Assembly (NCBI GenBank): GCA_002749535.1
Contig: MZZL01000408.1
Span: 1,045,465-1,109,464, forward strand
Direction: 5' to 3'
From: Apophysomyces variabilis
Lineage: Eukaryota; Mucoromycota; Mucoromycetes; Mucorales; Mucoraceae
DNA: 64,000 bases
In this document: piece after piece, positions 22,241 through 34,663 of the stretch
Position numbering within the stretch: the stretch's first letter is position 1
How the letters are laid out: the number at the start of each line of letters is the position of its first letter
Notes under the pieces: model-generated
Seen by the model: the letters and a program-made list of their open reading frames with translations, nothing else
The model's database searches: none
What the model was told of the DNA's origin: nothing
Position numbers and translations under genes: made by a program

Positions 22241-22766
22241 GGTACATTGGTTATGATTCGTGAGTATATCAATTAATACAACTGAATAAGAGCTCTTTTA
22301 CAGCCTTTTTATTTGCGCAACGTAGAGAGTTGGTTTTGTTTTCATTAGAGGAAATAGATTTCCAAACTGTCCTGCTACAACAAAACAGGAAAGCCGAAAA
22401 TACGTCGTGCTTCTGCCTTACAATATGGTTTTCTTTCGTCTTTGACAACGTTTCCGTTCGACATCTGTAATTGTGATATTGTCTCCTGGCAAGAGATTGA
22501 TGAACATCATCATCTTCATCATCTTCCAACAAACACTGTTTCAAAGAGAAGGCACACGTTTGACACCGAGCGTAATATGTATTCACTGTATCTTTCTATG
22601 CATTTTCTAGTTCTATAGCTCGTGTTGGCAAAATGCTAAACTTGTTGCTGACTACATTTTATCAGCGCAGCGTGTTAATTACAGATCACACAGTTTAAAA
22701 CGTAAAATGGAGCTAACGTTTACATGTCGCAATAGGTCCAGGATTTCAAGTGTTATCAAATGTGGA
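22241..22766. other. Unassigned stretch with one open minus frame
   Basis: A minus frame at 22269-22586 (105 aa) contains scattered Cys/His residues (RCQTCAFSLKQC and an acidic DDEDDD run) but no recognised domain. It may be the decayed N-terminal portion of an adjacent element, or chance. Confidence 0.35.
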
Positions 22767-23364
22767 TTACGGTTTCCCTCTTCTGTCTTGGCCCCAAAGG
22801 TAGTACATCTCTCCAAATTCTTCGTCGCTCAATGAGCTTGTATGTGCCAAATCCAACGCATCTGACAGCATTGCTGCCAAAATATGGCGACACTAAAATA
22901 GTCAGCTTACCGGTTATTACATTCTCTTTCGTAATACGCTCGTACCGTCAACTGCGTCTGTTCGCAAACCACCATTTTACGAAACTCTGTACATGAGCAA
23001 CAGTACGAATTCAATAAACAGAGACAGCCTTGTTTTTCGTCTTCTTCTCCATTATCGAGGGAGACATCCGATACTTTGAAGATTATGCGGCCTGCAGGGC
23101 ATGTGTATCTAGTGACTGTATGATCGTCCATCAGACCTAACGATCGTCGTGACATGGTTCAGTTACCTGCATTATTTTCAACCAAATGCAATGCTTCTAA
23201 AAAAAGGTCTCCAACAAGGCTTTGAAGTGCTTGTATTGAATCTGCTGATACTTCACAAATGAAATATGTAGTCTGAAGGTTGGCAACGTAATCTTACATG
23301 TTCTTGCAGAATGGATGACAGCTATTATTTCATCCAACAATGGAGTAGCATACTGTTCTTTCAT
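22767..23364 (-). CDS. SWS1: SWS1 / ZSWIM7 homologue, SWIM zinc-finger protein
   Basis: Four exons give a complete reading frame from the ATG at 23364 to the TAA at 22767, about 150 residues. SWS1 is a Shu-complex subunit that, with RAD51 paralogues, promotes RAD51 filament function in homologous recombination. The order of parts matches the family: helical start (MKEQYATPLLDEIIAVI), SIQALQSLVGDLFLEALHLV, then TCPAGRIIFKVS and the SWIM finger CLCLLNSYCCSCTEF ... TCRHILAAMLSDAL (CxC ... CxH). Introns of 47, 50 and about 50 nt restore the frame at each joint; the last splits the finger just before Cys-Arg-His. All finger ligands are present, so the gene looks functional despite the transposon relics on its 3' side. 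Confidence 0.85.
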
Positions 23365-23652
23365 AACCAGTTAATCAGAAAACATTTTGAGCGAAAACTG
23401 TTAGAGGAAAACACCCATGAGTGATTCTGTCCGGTCCGCACGTTACTGCTATGTTGCAAAGCATGTCTCTGCTAAGTTTATTCAATACCCAGGTAACGCT
23501 GGATTCATGCGTAACAAACTACATTGGTTTTGGTTCGACTGCTAAGAGGTAATTGGGAAAGAGAACCATCACATCTTTACCATGCTAAATTTTTACAGTG
23601 TACATATTTAGATAGTAGTTCTCAATGTATTGCTTATGCTAGTGTATGTTAT

Positions 23653-26507
23653 TTATAAGTCTATCATCATAGCCTTCGATTCACCTCCTGCTACCACAGA
23701 TCGGTCAAGGCCACCCTTCCAAAGCTCGGTATTCCATTTGGGATACATGCGTTTGTACAGATACATCATGACAGTATCTTGCTGTGTCAATGGTCCGTCG
23801 AATATACACTTCATATAGCCGTGGGTACCAACAGACTCTCGGATATGTCCAACACGGCCATACTTAGTGCAAAGTTGTACCGGTTTAAACCAATGAATAT
23901 CGTCTAAAACATACCATGAGTCTCTTAATAGACGACGCCTTTCTCAACATACCAGGATTGAAGAACATGTATCGGACAACAGCCGATCGCTTGTTAATTC
24001 TGAATGGATGACCACTCAAGATGATGCGCTTTGCGACAATGCGTTTCACATCAGTATTCATAAAGGTGCCCACGGACACCAAAACAGGTTCTAATGATAT
24101 AATTCACTATTGATTTTGCTTCTTCTTTTTGATATGTCTTACCATTGACATCCTCTGTCTCTTTATAAAGCATACATGGAACCTTTCCAAACACGACAGG
24201 ACCATAAACAGTTGCGACTGACGATCGCCCAGGCTGCAAAAATCGTTCGAATTTATGCACATGGTTTGTGCCTTTGTTCGTGTTTTGCGAATATATGGGT
24301 CGCACCGTGTACCGCCGGAAACCCATGTGCAACACCATAGGATCCTAAAAAATTAGATCTACGAAATTACATCATTAACATTGAGTTTACCTTTGATCTG
24401 ACAGGCTCTTCATAGGCATTATCACGGGTGATTTGAAGATTAAGAAGCGACATCTTATGCTCATACTGCAGTAAACCGAACACAATGTATGGTCTTGTCT
24501 TATCATACATTTCTGCATAATCATTTAAATACTGGTCATGCTACTTCAACCTTACATACCGTATGCGCCTTTTGGAACGTCCTTGATCCACAACGTGATA
24601 CGCGTTCCTGGCTTAACAGCACCAACAATAGCCTGGCTGGTCACACGGCTCTTGGTACGAGCATAATTCTCAAATTGGAAAATGCGTGCATAGTCAATAG
24701 GAAGGTTTTCATAAGGATCCCAATGGGATGTTCTGAAAGACTGAAGGCCACGGTAGCGTGCAAATCGGTCGCGTGCAGGAATGTGCTGTGGTGTGTCTAT
24801 TTCGTCAGGGAAATCCTTGTGATCATGGAATTCCTTTTCACGGTTCTTCAAGTATTCCTGATACCTACACGTTGGGGGAAACCATAAGCATCGTCCTAAG
24901 CTGAATAACCGCTTACTGTCTCTCTTCTTCTTCAACATCAAACTCATCTTTTTCTTCTTCTTTGCTATCCAGAGCCACCTCTTCATACTCTTCATCAGCA
25001 AAATCATTAAATGTAACCGCATTTTCTGCCGGTTCAACATCCTCTCCATCATCCATCATTTCCATATCTTCATCCTCATCTTCGTAGTCGCTGTAGTCCT
25101 CATCCTCATCATCAACAATCCATGCTGCTTGATAACTAGATGTACCCTTAGGAACTCTCTTTTTCACGTTGCCATCCTTAGGAGTATCCTCATCCATTCC
25201 GCTTTGCATCCGACGTACGCGTTCTGAATCATATATGTTAATGCAAAAAAAGATAATTGCTCACTCGTTTTACCCTCTGCTTCGGCGAGTTCCTCTTCAG
25301 TGGGCCAAGTCTGCTCATTTTCCATGAAGTCTGGCTCATTTTCGGCAACCAGATCGTCCTGTTCTTGAGGATTAGGGGTATCTATGATCTGCACGTCCTC
25401 TTGCATTTCGCCCGCCTTACGATCAAGAGGAGCTGTCGTAATCTACAGAGAACTGTCAATAATCAATCGTATACCATCAATATCACAAATGATTCAATTA
25501 ACCTGATGCAATTGGAAATCGCCGAAGTTCTGAAGGTGCACCAATCTGTTGCTATTGAACGGGTTACCACGTGCAAACCCTGTCACTTTCAGTGTGCCAA
25601 TTTCCTGGTTAAAAGAAAAAAAGTGTTTGTCATCATAATGCTACGATAAATGTTTGGTTACTCTACCTCCGATGTAGGTTCATATTGTACTTCATCAGCA
25701 AGTATATACGGATGTAGATCGCGCCAGGACAATGGCTTGGGTCGCTGGGATGTCACACGGCGCAGAACATTCATAGCATCAGCGTCGTTGTCAAGAGTGA
25801 AAAGATGTTCTTCTTCGGGGAAAAATTGTTGCGTAAAAGACACCAAAGACTTCTTGATATTAGGGCGTAACTTCGAAGCAATGTTCTCCAAATGCTGACA
25901 AGCAATCATGTCAGTGTCATTCAGAATGCACCTGGAACACCAACGACACTCATACCTGAACAACGGGGAGCACATTCACAATTCCCTGATTTAAAACACC
26001 TAACAGACAATTGATACCGAATTTATCCACTTCCTTTTCGGCGGACATAAGCAAAATGGCGAAATCAGCAACTTTGAATGCATCCATAACGTCAATAAAA
26101 TTTCGGCGCAAAGGAATGAGCTGCAGCTTTTGCTTAAAACGTTCCACGTTCAGAATTGAAGTTTGACCGGGTGCTGGAGGCTCTTGCTCGAGCGATCGGT
26201 AAAGGGAGGCAATAGCGGCATCAACATCACTGTCAGGACAAAGTGCAAGGACAGGTACGATCTTAGGAGCACCATAACGACCTTCGAAGACGCGGTTGAT
26301 ACGGGTGATCTCTTCACGTTTCTTCTGCTGTAAGGTTTTGGCGGCGTTGCGACGGTCTACCTTCGAAACGACTTTCTGACTGGCTTGCTTAATGGGCGTC
26401 CGATTCACTTTGCCTTTATTTTTAGCTTTCAGTGCACTCTTTGTAGCATGTCGTGATCGAAACGGTTTGTTCGATTGATGCATCGAACCCGCTCTGTGTC
26501 GATGCAT
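23653..26507 (-). CDS. TSR1: TSR1, 40S ribosome assembly factor
   Basis: A multi-exon gene for the BMS1/TSR1-family translational-GTPase-like factor that binds late cytoplasmic pre-40S particles. The start ([16 protein letters not shown]) followed by a basic [18 protein letters not shown] stretch is the family signature, so the ATG at 26507 is preferred over an upstream in-frame Met at 26669. Next come a G-domain-like part ([29 protein letters not shown]), [20 protein letters not shown] after a 61-nt intron, an AARP2CN-like part, a long acidic segment (around 24920-25140), and the C-terminal domain with [39 protein letters not shown] and the end SKAMMIDL. It diverges from the WD40 gene across a very short promoter. 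Confidence 0.92.
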
Positions 26508-26605
26508 GTTGGGTGAGACGTTATGTATAGGGACGAAACGGGAAAAAAATGTTCGAAAAAACTTTGAATAGGACGATTCACCGTCACGATCTCCAGCACT
26601 TGAAA
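26508..26605. promoter_or_regulatory. Short bidirectional promoter, TSR1 / WD40 gene
   Basis: Only 98 bp separate the preferred start codons of two divergent genes, or 41 bp if the WD40 gene starts at the upstream ATG (26549). Both core promoters and both 5' UTRs must therefore overlap. No TATA box is evident. Confidence 0.55.
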
Positions 26606-28090
26606 ATGCAAACCTCAAGTACACACTCGCTCGCACCATTGGTGCGGCTCCATGGCCATAAGGCACCAATTCTATGTCTTGCCTATGCCAAAGAAACCTT
26701 TTTAGGAGAGCATATGCTTGGGTCTGGTGCAGAGGATAACACCTGCCGGATCTGGGACCTTCGATCGTGCAAAGCGGTCAAGGGAATTCAGAACTTGACA
26801 GATCCCGTATGAGGAACTTGGACTTCAATAGCCCTAGCAAACTAATATGATTTTCTTTTAAGGTGTCTAACGTAACGTTTTCAAGGAATGCAGATATACC
26901 TTATTTCTACCTGTCTTCGGGAACAAGGGTACTCATACGGTACATTTTTCCTAATTTGAATAACCGATCTCGAACACTGACAGGTCTTGACATACGACTT
27001 GAGAAACACCAACCTTATCTTGACAGAGTCGCTACGAGAATATGAATTCAGCAAAGATGAAATTAATACTGTAATGCCAGTTTCTGCAGTTTCTGCAGCA
27101 CATCTAGCGATGCTTACACTGTCGTAGATCGATCTGAATGAGAAGAACAAATATCTGGCAACGGCGGATGATAACGGAGAAGTGAAAATCAGTAGGTGAA
27201 AATTTATAGTAGATATCCATGGTTAAGCAGATAGTTCCTAGTTGACCTTGAAACGCATAAGATCCATAAGCAACTTGCTAAAAAACACAAAAATGTTGGT
27301 CACTTCACTGCTTCAACAGAGACTCATAATTCAGTTATATTTTAGATTTGCATGGCTGCACGGTTTCGGGCGAGAAAGCCTTGGGAAGGTAAAAGGAGGA
27401 ATTGCATCCAATGTTGTGGTTAGTATTAACTTATCTATTTGCACTTAACAGTGTGGTCTGGTGGCATGGACAGCCGCTTGTTTCAGTGGGATTTCTCCCG
27501 TGGCATGCCTTCCGACATATTTGATATGAGTATGTCCAATTCATTAATGCAAATTGTGTCACTCAACCAATCGGCTAGACATACAAGATCCCTCTGCAAC
27601 ACAGATGTTTAATCCGCCCTTTGTTTATGCGTTGAAAATATCTTCCGATGGCAAATGGATAGCAGCCGGTTTGGGTGATTCGACCATTCAAGTGCTATTT
27701 CAAGATGCTGAAAAGAAACGCCATAGAGGAGGAGAGCTGAAGCAGCTGCGTCTGGAAAATGGTCACAATGCCTTGGTTAACTGCTTGTAAGTATTAGAAC
27801 GACAAAAACAGTGTCTTGATAGTCATTCATATCGTAGATCGTTTCCACCGGCTACGGATAAACACCCGATAAGCTTAATATCTGGCTCTGCTAATGGATC
27901 TATTGCACTTTGGAATTTGTCAATTGACGGCAACTATGAACTTGCAAAGTCCTGCAAAATAGACTCGTCTATAGGAAGATTAAATTGGCTGGAATCGTAT
28001 GCATTGGATCAAGCTAGCATCCACATAGCAGCTGCAGGCGTCGGTTCTACAGCAGAAAAAGGCGCTCTTAACATATATGGACTGTTATAA
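26606..28090 (+). CDS. WD40-repeat protein, WDR53-like
   Basis: A multi-exon gene encoding a single WD40 propeller. The first repeat (LHGHKAPILCLAYAKE, then GSGAEDNTCRIWDLRSCKAV) starts close to the N-terminus. Later exons give DLNEKNKYLATADDNGEVKI, a GGMDSRLFQWDFSRGMP repeat, NPPFVYALKISSDGKWIAAG, GHNALVNCL and LISGSANGSIALWNLS. It ends in GALNIYGLL. Length and repeat order resemble animal WDR53, a little-studied protein, but a WD40 assignment by eye is not specific. Translation may begin at 26606 (MQTSS) or 26549 (MFEKTL); the latter would add 19 residues. Confidence 0.75.
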
Positions 28091-28520
28091 CGAGACCAAT
28101 TTGCAACTAGGATTAAATGATCACAATAGACGATTGTTGTTTTTGATACGGCTACGGTTATAGTAGTGATTAACCATTATCTATTTTTATTATCCTCGCT
28201 ATTGTATTCAGCGCAACACTTCCTGAAAGAAAATGAAGTTGGATGAGTTACACGTGGCTATGGCTTCGTATTTTGTCTTCTTCATAAGAAATACCCATAT
28301 ACGAAAGATTTTTTTCAACTTGTTCAACCTAGCCACGCAGCATAAACTGTGTGAGCAATAAGCATTGCTTCTCGCTCTTCTTCGATGATGAACACCGAAT
28401 TTCAAATTTACGGCGTCATCAGTTGAAAAGATTTCAAAGTCAGCAATTAATATTCTTTCATGTGCGTGCAACTGCAACATTTTTGCGCCCAGACCCTTTA
28501 CTTCTTTTTCTCCAGCCGCT
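28091..28520. promoter_or_regulatory. BRE1 upstream region
   Basis: A 430 bp stretch between co-directional genes. It holds the WD40 3' flank and the BRE1 promoter, with pyrimidine-rich DNA immediately before the start codon (CTTCTTTTTCTCCAGCCGCT). That ends in a CAG and could instead be a 3' splice site of a leader intron. Confidence 0.4.
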
Positions 28521-31500
28521 ATGTCTACAGAGAACAAGCGCAAGTGGACTGATGATCCCGACTCTGGAACCCCAGCTACTAGCTCTGCTGCACAATCAAG
28601 ACCTCCATTGAAAAAAAGATTCACGAGTGTAGCTTCAAACCCTTCCCTATCGCTTGCGATTCCTCGTCCAACCCAGTCGTCCGCAACAGTATCCGCTATG
28701 CCGCCAATTCCGGAACTCAATGTTAACATCATAGTAAGTAGTATACGCGCCGGCCACTAGAATGTTCTCTATTGTTTGCTTGGATCTTACCGGCGCTTTG
28801 CAGAACACATGAATAACAGGTCATTCTTAGGAAGACATAAAGAGTCAACCAAAAAATATACTTTTACAGCATATGCAACAAGCGAAGGTAAAATGCTGAA
28901 GCAAACAATTTATTGGATTATGTACTTATTGAGAAAACGCAGCAAGAGTCGATAGCCTTCGAAAATAAAAACGAAGCTCTGGAAAAGAAGATAATCGATA
29001 GCTTTATCAGAAGGAGCGTGGTCAGTTTAAGCTGGAATATGGTATGTCTACAATCTTGCATCGATATACTTAATTACATTATTTTGCTTTCAAAAGCTTC
29101 GAGAACAATTCTCATTGATGGCTACTCCAATGGGTGAAGCGGAACCTTTGACGGGTGCGAAATGCAACTTCGTCTAACGTGTTGAAAGAAACGCTGACTT
29201 ATGACTTAGAATTCCCCAGTCATTCTGCGATAACGAATACCGCCGAATTGGAGCAGCAATTAGACGTGGCGTATAAGACTACCAAGAATATCTGTGAACG
29301 AATCTTTGGTTATCTTTTAACATGGATTGGATTTGCGAACGATCTCGAACGACGTTGCAACGAAATGCAAGGTAATCAATCAGGTCATATGTTGGGAAAA
29401 CCTAATCAAGGAAAGCAGATGTCACGGATAAGGAAGCTCTTCTGACAGCTTGGGCTCGTAAGGAAATCGAAGATATCCATAAATGCTGTGAAGGAAGTCA
29501 ACGCTTCATTGGTGAACTAGAAAGACGGTACGAAGCGTTACTCCAGCGTACCGAGACATTGACAGACGACATCAAAACCGTTTCGGAACGCTTAGAACAA
29601 TCGAAAGCTGAACTCGAAAAATGCATCCATACTCTGATGCAGGTAGAAAGACAGTATGATCGTTCACAAAGTACAGTTGTGGCATCATTAGCAGGCGGTG
29701 GTCTCGGTGATCGGCCAGAATCTGCACAAGTTAGATCACCGGTCAACACGCCAAGTGCAGCCAGTACACCGGGAGGGTCAAAAGAAAGATCAGTCACGGA
29801 GGTAAAATAAAAGGGTGAGACGAAGCTTTATTTAGAGTCGGTTATAGACCAGTGTCTTAGTGGATCAACCTGTGGCAGGAACACAGCAAGCGGACGACCG
29901 CGTTACAGCGGAAACGCGCGGGTGGATACTGGATCTACGCAAAAAAGAATTACAAGATATGAAAGCGGAAAATGATCAGATCTTTGAGGCAGTTGAGCAA
30001 ATGAAACTACAGTTCTCTAAACTGAGTAATGAACGCATGATGGAATCTGATTACTTTCGGGAATTACAAACCAGTGGGGAGGACTACAAAAATCGGACAG
30101 TATATTTGGAGCAACGGCGCCCTCAGTTGGAAAGGGAGCTCGATGCCATAATGTCAGAGAGAGACATATTGGAGGACCAAGTGAGATCCGAAAAACAGGC
30201 TCATGGTATGGCGATGGAAGCAGAGATGAAACGACTAGAAAACGACCTCTCGCGTATCCGTAGCCAAAGGGAACATTATCAACAGTTGTTAAATGAGCAA
30301 ATAAGCAAAGAAGCACGAGACACAAAAACCAACGACGCCATCATATCTTCAGTAGAAAATGAGAAGGTGCGAAACATTCATGAAACAAAGGAGATGGCCT
30401 TAGAGTTAATACCCTTTATTGCATAGAAGCGTATTGAAACGCTGGAAGCGCAGCTTCAAAACACACAGCCGAATATCTCTGATTCTAAGGATTTACAATT
30501 GGTGTGGAAATTGGATGACGAGTTACAGTAAGTATTAAGAAGATTAAAGATGTGGAATTGATTGAGATACTGCCCGATACGTAGAATGACCGAATCCATT
30601 TTGCGTTTATTGGATGAGAAATTAAAGGCCAAACGCGATGGTGCCATCTTAAGTGCGGATAGCATGAAGGAATCAATGATGTTGCACAAAAAGAAAGTAG
30701 AACTGCTGCAAGAAAAGTTGGAAACCTGGATAAAGATGGCTAGTTCGGATGATAGATCGGCACAACTGCGACTCTTGATGAGTGATCTAGACAAGTACGC
30801 GAAAGAGCTGGAAAAAATGGAAACAATGAGAGATTTCTACGAAAACGTAAGAAAATATTGGCATTTGTTATTTAGATGGTTTAATACGATACAGAATGAG
30901 AGTGAACTCCTTCAGCAAGTTGATCGTGTAGCGGCTATATATGGAAAGCTTGAAGAACAAAGTTCAAAAAAAACACTTGATATCTCTTATAAAAAGGAGC
31001 AAATAGCAAAGTTACAGGCAGAAGTAAGTCAACCGTGTTTGTAAGAATTGTATTATGATACTGACACTAGCGACTAGAAATCAAAATATGCGCAGACTTT
31101 TTCATCACTCAAAGAAGCGAACGAAAAGCAAATGGCCAATGTCGCAGTTCTGCGTCGAACCAGCGAACAACAGCTGGAGCACGTTCGTCAACTAGAAGAA
31201 AGGGAAAAATCTTTGGAATCACAAGTGGTATGGGAGGAACGCACAAATATATGGGAGGATTTACTAACTTTATTGGATATATAGGAAGAAAAAGAAATCA
31301 AACTAAGAGACGTAACGAAAGAAGTGGACGACAGCCGAGACAATTTGATCAGTCTTACACAGCAATGCGACATCTGCCGGTACCAATTAACTCATCTGGA
31401 GCTGCGAAGCAGTGAGGTACTGTAAAAACTTGTGATTAAAGGAGTTCTGACGCAAGGTGATTAGGTGCAGAAAAAGTTGAACGAAGGGGTGCAAGTACTA

Positions 31501-31852
31501 GAAGAAGAACGGGCAGCAAGAAAGAAACAAGAAGAAAAGATAAAGCGTAAGCAAGACACGCTTTCTGCAATAGAGGGTGGCGATAATAGCGAAGAAAAAC
31601 AATTGACGGAAGAGTGCGAGGAATTTAGGGTAAGGCAGTAGTTAACTTGGCTTTGCTGTATGCTAATTGATTATACAGGCTCTTTTGAAGTGTAGTGCTT
31701 GCCATATGCGTTTCCGAAGCCAACTACTTACTCGATGTATGCATACGTTTTGTAAAGAGTGCATTGACGCCCGGTTAGAGACACGTCAGCGACGTTGTCC
31801 AACTTGTGGTGAGCCGTTTGGTGTATCAGATGCTAAATCCTTTTACATGTAA
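28521..31852 (+). CDS. BRE1: BRE1 E3 ubiquitin ligase (H2B)
   Basis: A multi-exon gene for the RING E3 that, with RAD6, monoubiquitinates histone H2B during transcription. The N-terminus (MSTENKRKWTDDPDSGTPAT) is Ser/Pro-rich with a KKR patch. Most of the protein is long coiled coil (for example EKMETMRDFYENVRKYW and runs of heptads at 29860-31650). The C-terminus holds a C3HC4 RING: CSAC, 11 residues, CMHTFCKEC, 10 residues, CPTC, followed by GEPFGVSDAKSFYM, the characteristic BRE1/RNF20/RNF40 ending. All eight zinc ligands are present. It converges with the bromodomain gene, another chromatin regulator. Confidence 0.93.
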
Positions 31853-32205
31853 CAACTATAATAATGCTAAAATAAAAGAAAAACTAAAAGCTTTGGATTA
31901 CTGAGCGTAGTAAATTTGCGAAAAGCCATTTCAAAGATCGTCTATTTCCAAAAAAAGTTCAAACGCGTTTTCGGAAAGAGAACGGCAAGTGATCTTTAGG
32001 AGATGCGATGGTTTATTTATCATGGCAAAAGTGCTAGCTTCTTTTCCATCGCTTGGAGAACCACGGTTGCGACCTGCTGCAACCATACTCTTCTATTAAC
32101 TATCGAGTGTATCTTCGCCTTTGCTTTTCACATGGACTTTATTCCAGTGAACTTGTGTTATGATACAAGTGCCAGTTGATTTCCCTACCCCTTTTCACGG
32201 CGGCA
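31853..32205. terminator. Convergent 3' spacer (BRE1 / bromodomain gene)
   Basis: A 353 bp stretch with the 3' ends of two convergent genes. A plus-strand AATAAA-type signal (AAAATAAAAG, ~31870) lies 15-20 bases after the BRE1 stop codon. Confidence 0.45.
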
Positions 32206-34663
32206 TCACTCAACGTCCATATCGGCTTCACCTTCTTCCACGTTCCCCTCTCGCTGAAGCTTCACATTCTCTATGCGAACCCGCGCGCTGAGAAACTTCC
32301 TCCTTAGTTCTGTCAGTGATATACGTGACCGTCGAACAAATCCAGGCACAGGCATATGCCGATAGTCATTCGTATCTCGGTGCCACGCATATAATTCCCG
32401 AAAATCGCTATCACGGGCTAAGACGGTTGACTCAAACTGTTGGAAGGCCATTTTCTGCTTGCTTATATCTACAGGTTTTTTTTGCAATTCCAGTTCCCGC
32501 TTTCTACGATCCTTGTCTTTCTTCGCCTGCGCCCATTTTGTAAATTCTCTGAGACAATTCAATATCAGTTTAGTTCCTTCCATTAATTTCTTCCAAAGCG
32601 GTGTGAAGTCTTTACCTCCTCCGTTCTTCATGCTCCCGCCACGTTTGCATATCTCTTTCCAATCGTAGCTTTTCGCTCCTTGCTTGGCGCTCAAGTTCCT
32701 CTTGTTTCTTTACAGAAACATTACTCTAATATATGTCTTTTGCATATGCTTACCTCTTTTTCCCGCATTCGGCTTTCTTGATGGATCTTCTCATAAATCT
32801 CATGTATATTAAAATAAGTCGGATTATTTTTCTTTGTCAATGGGGTGCCTGCTGCTGCAGTATTTGTTCTTGGTTTTTGGTCGCCTATCCGCAAGGCTGC
32901 TTTCTTCACAGAGGTTCCACTTGTGGTGCTTTTGGTCCCCACAGCTTTGTCGGCGTCCAGCTGTGATTCGTTCGACGTTCCTTTGGTCGACGTTGCCCAT
33001 TTGTCATGGTTTTTCAAAGCAACCGCAGGCTAACAGTGACATTTACAACGGTGTCTCCGTAATCCTTTTGTTCCTTAGTTACCTTGTTCTCCGTGACATT
33101 GGTGGCAGGACGTCCAGAGCTAGTACTATCACTTAACGCCAGTTTTGGGCGATTCTGTTCGTGGGGAGGTTCTTTCGATAGCCCAAGCCCTGCCGGTTTC
33201 TTGGCCGAAGTTGCTTGCGACGATTCCGAAGACTTGAAATTGGTGCAAAAGAGTTAATGAATTTGGCCCGTCCACTTGCCCCAGTTTTAGTCTTACCTCC
33301 GGTTTCACATTTAGCTTGAGACGTAAAATGGTCGGACGCGCTATTAGACAGTTACTTACGAACAAATGTAGAAGTAGAATTGCTGCAAATACCTGATCCA
33401 TTCGTATAGTCTTCATCACTATCCGCTAAATTTCTGCTTTCGCTCGAAAGCCGTGGCTTCTCTATGGAAGCGAACGTAATAACTTAAATATTCCGCATAT
33501 TCTTTGTCCAAAAACAAGAAGAACAATTTACCTTCGGTTTTCTCTTCATGCTTCACTTTTTTCTTCTGTCTGTCTGCACTTTGCGACTTCTTTGCTAAGT
33601 GAAGAAACAAGAAGGAATTAGATACACAATGCTATTCTGCATCGATTCAAACCTTTTGAATCTGATGACTTAGCGTGAGATTTCTCCCAATAGTTAAGAA
33701 AGACTTGTTCAAATTCTTTTGCCGCTTCATGGACAGGGTGGTGAGAAGGATTGTAAAGGTAACAGTTATGGAACATTAGCCGAACGTCAGCTTCGAATTC
33801 GTCCTCTTGTGCGTATTCATAGTCGTATAGTTTTTTTTCGAATGTGGACATATCCATGGGCTTTTTGACGACGTCGTAGTAATCTAAGCATCCCCATGCT
33901 ACGGGATCAACCGGTCGTTCGAATGGCCAGTTGAGACGTCGATATTTTGGTTTCTTCATCTCCTTTATAGCCCCTTCGCAACGTTTGAATTGATCGTCCG
34001 GCATAGTTTTTGGTACATCATGCAGAGCTTTAAGTGCTGTAAGACTAGATCGTCGACGCTGTTCTGATCCTGTTATTGAATTATCCGGCTCTTCCGCAGG
34101 TTCTTTTGAGGTTTCAATTGCAGAACGGTCTACTGACGATGTTGACAACGGAGCGGCGGTAGGAGTTGATGCCTGCAAACGCTCTTGCGTCAAGATGGTT
34201 TGAATAAGCTTGCCGGAATACTTACAATGGCGTTCGGTGCTTTTTTCATTCGTCGATTAAAGGCCTCTTCCAGCTTGTTTGCATCTAAACACACCGGATC
34301 GCCGGCATTGTTGTACAAATGACAATTGTCAAACATGAGCCGAACATCAGCTGCGAATGCGTCGATAGAATCATATAAATTGTCTTCTAGCTTTGATTTG
34401 ATTGTACTCAAGTCCATTGGGTGTTTGATAATGTCGAAGTAATCTGGTATATTATAGGCAACTGGATCCACTGGTACTTGAAATGCACCAGCAGCGCGAT
34501 GTCTCATCAATGCTTTCAGCGTATCCGTACAAAATTTCTTTTCTGCTTCCGTTAAAGATCGTCGTGGGTGATCATAGTCGATTGCGTCGGACTCAGACAG
34601 TGCCATAGGACGTTCCGGTGAGAGCGAACCGCATGAGTCACTAAAAGCTTTGGTTAGTGCCAT
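32206..34663 (-). CDS. BET-type double bromodomain protein (BDF1-like)
   Basis: A multi-exon gene encoding two bromodomains that read acetylated histones. Bromodomain 1 (34190-34560) contains VPVDPVAYNIPDYFDIIKHP, MDLSTIKSKL and ADVRLMFDNCHLYNN. Bromodomain 2 (33630-33990) contains WPFERPVDPVAWGCLDYYDV, MDMSTFEKKL and ADVRLMFHNCYLYNP. Both keep the acetyl-lysine-binding Asn and the BET-style ADVRLMF motif. The linker is basic (QKKKVKHEEKTEG), followed by a Ser/Thr/Pro/Lys-rich part. The C-terminus is a charged helix (LERQARSEKLRLERDMQTW, EFTKWAQAKKDKDRRKRE) and a short end with EEGEADMDVE. I did not find a clear NET domain, so this is either a diverged BET protein or a related tandem-bromodomain factor. 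Confidence 0.8.
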
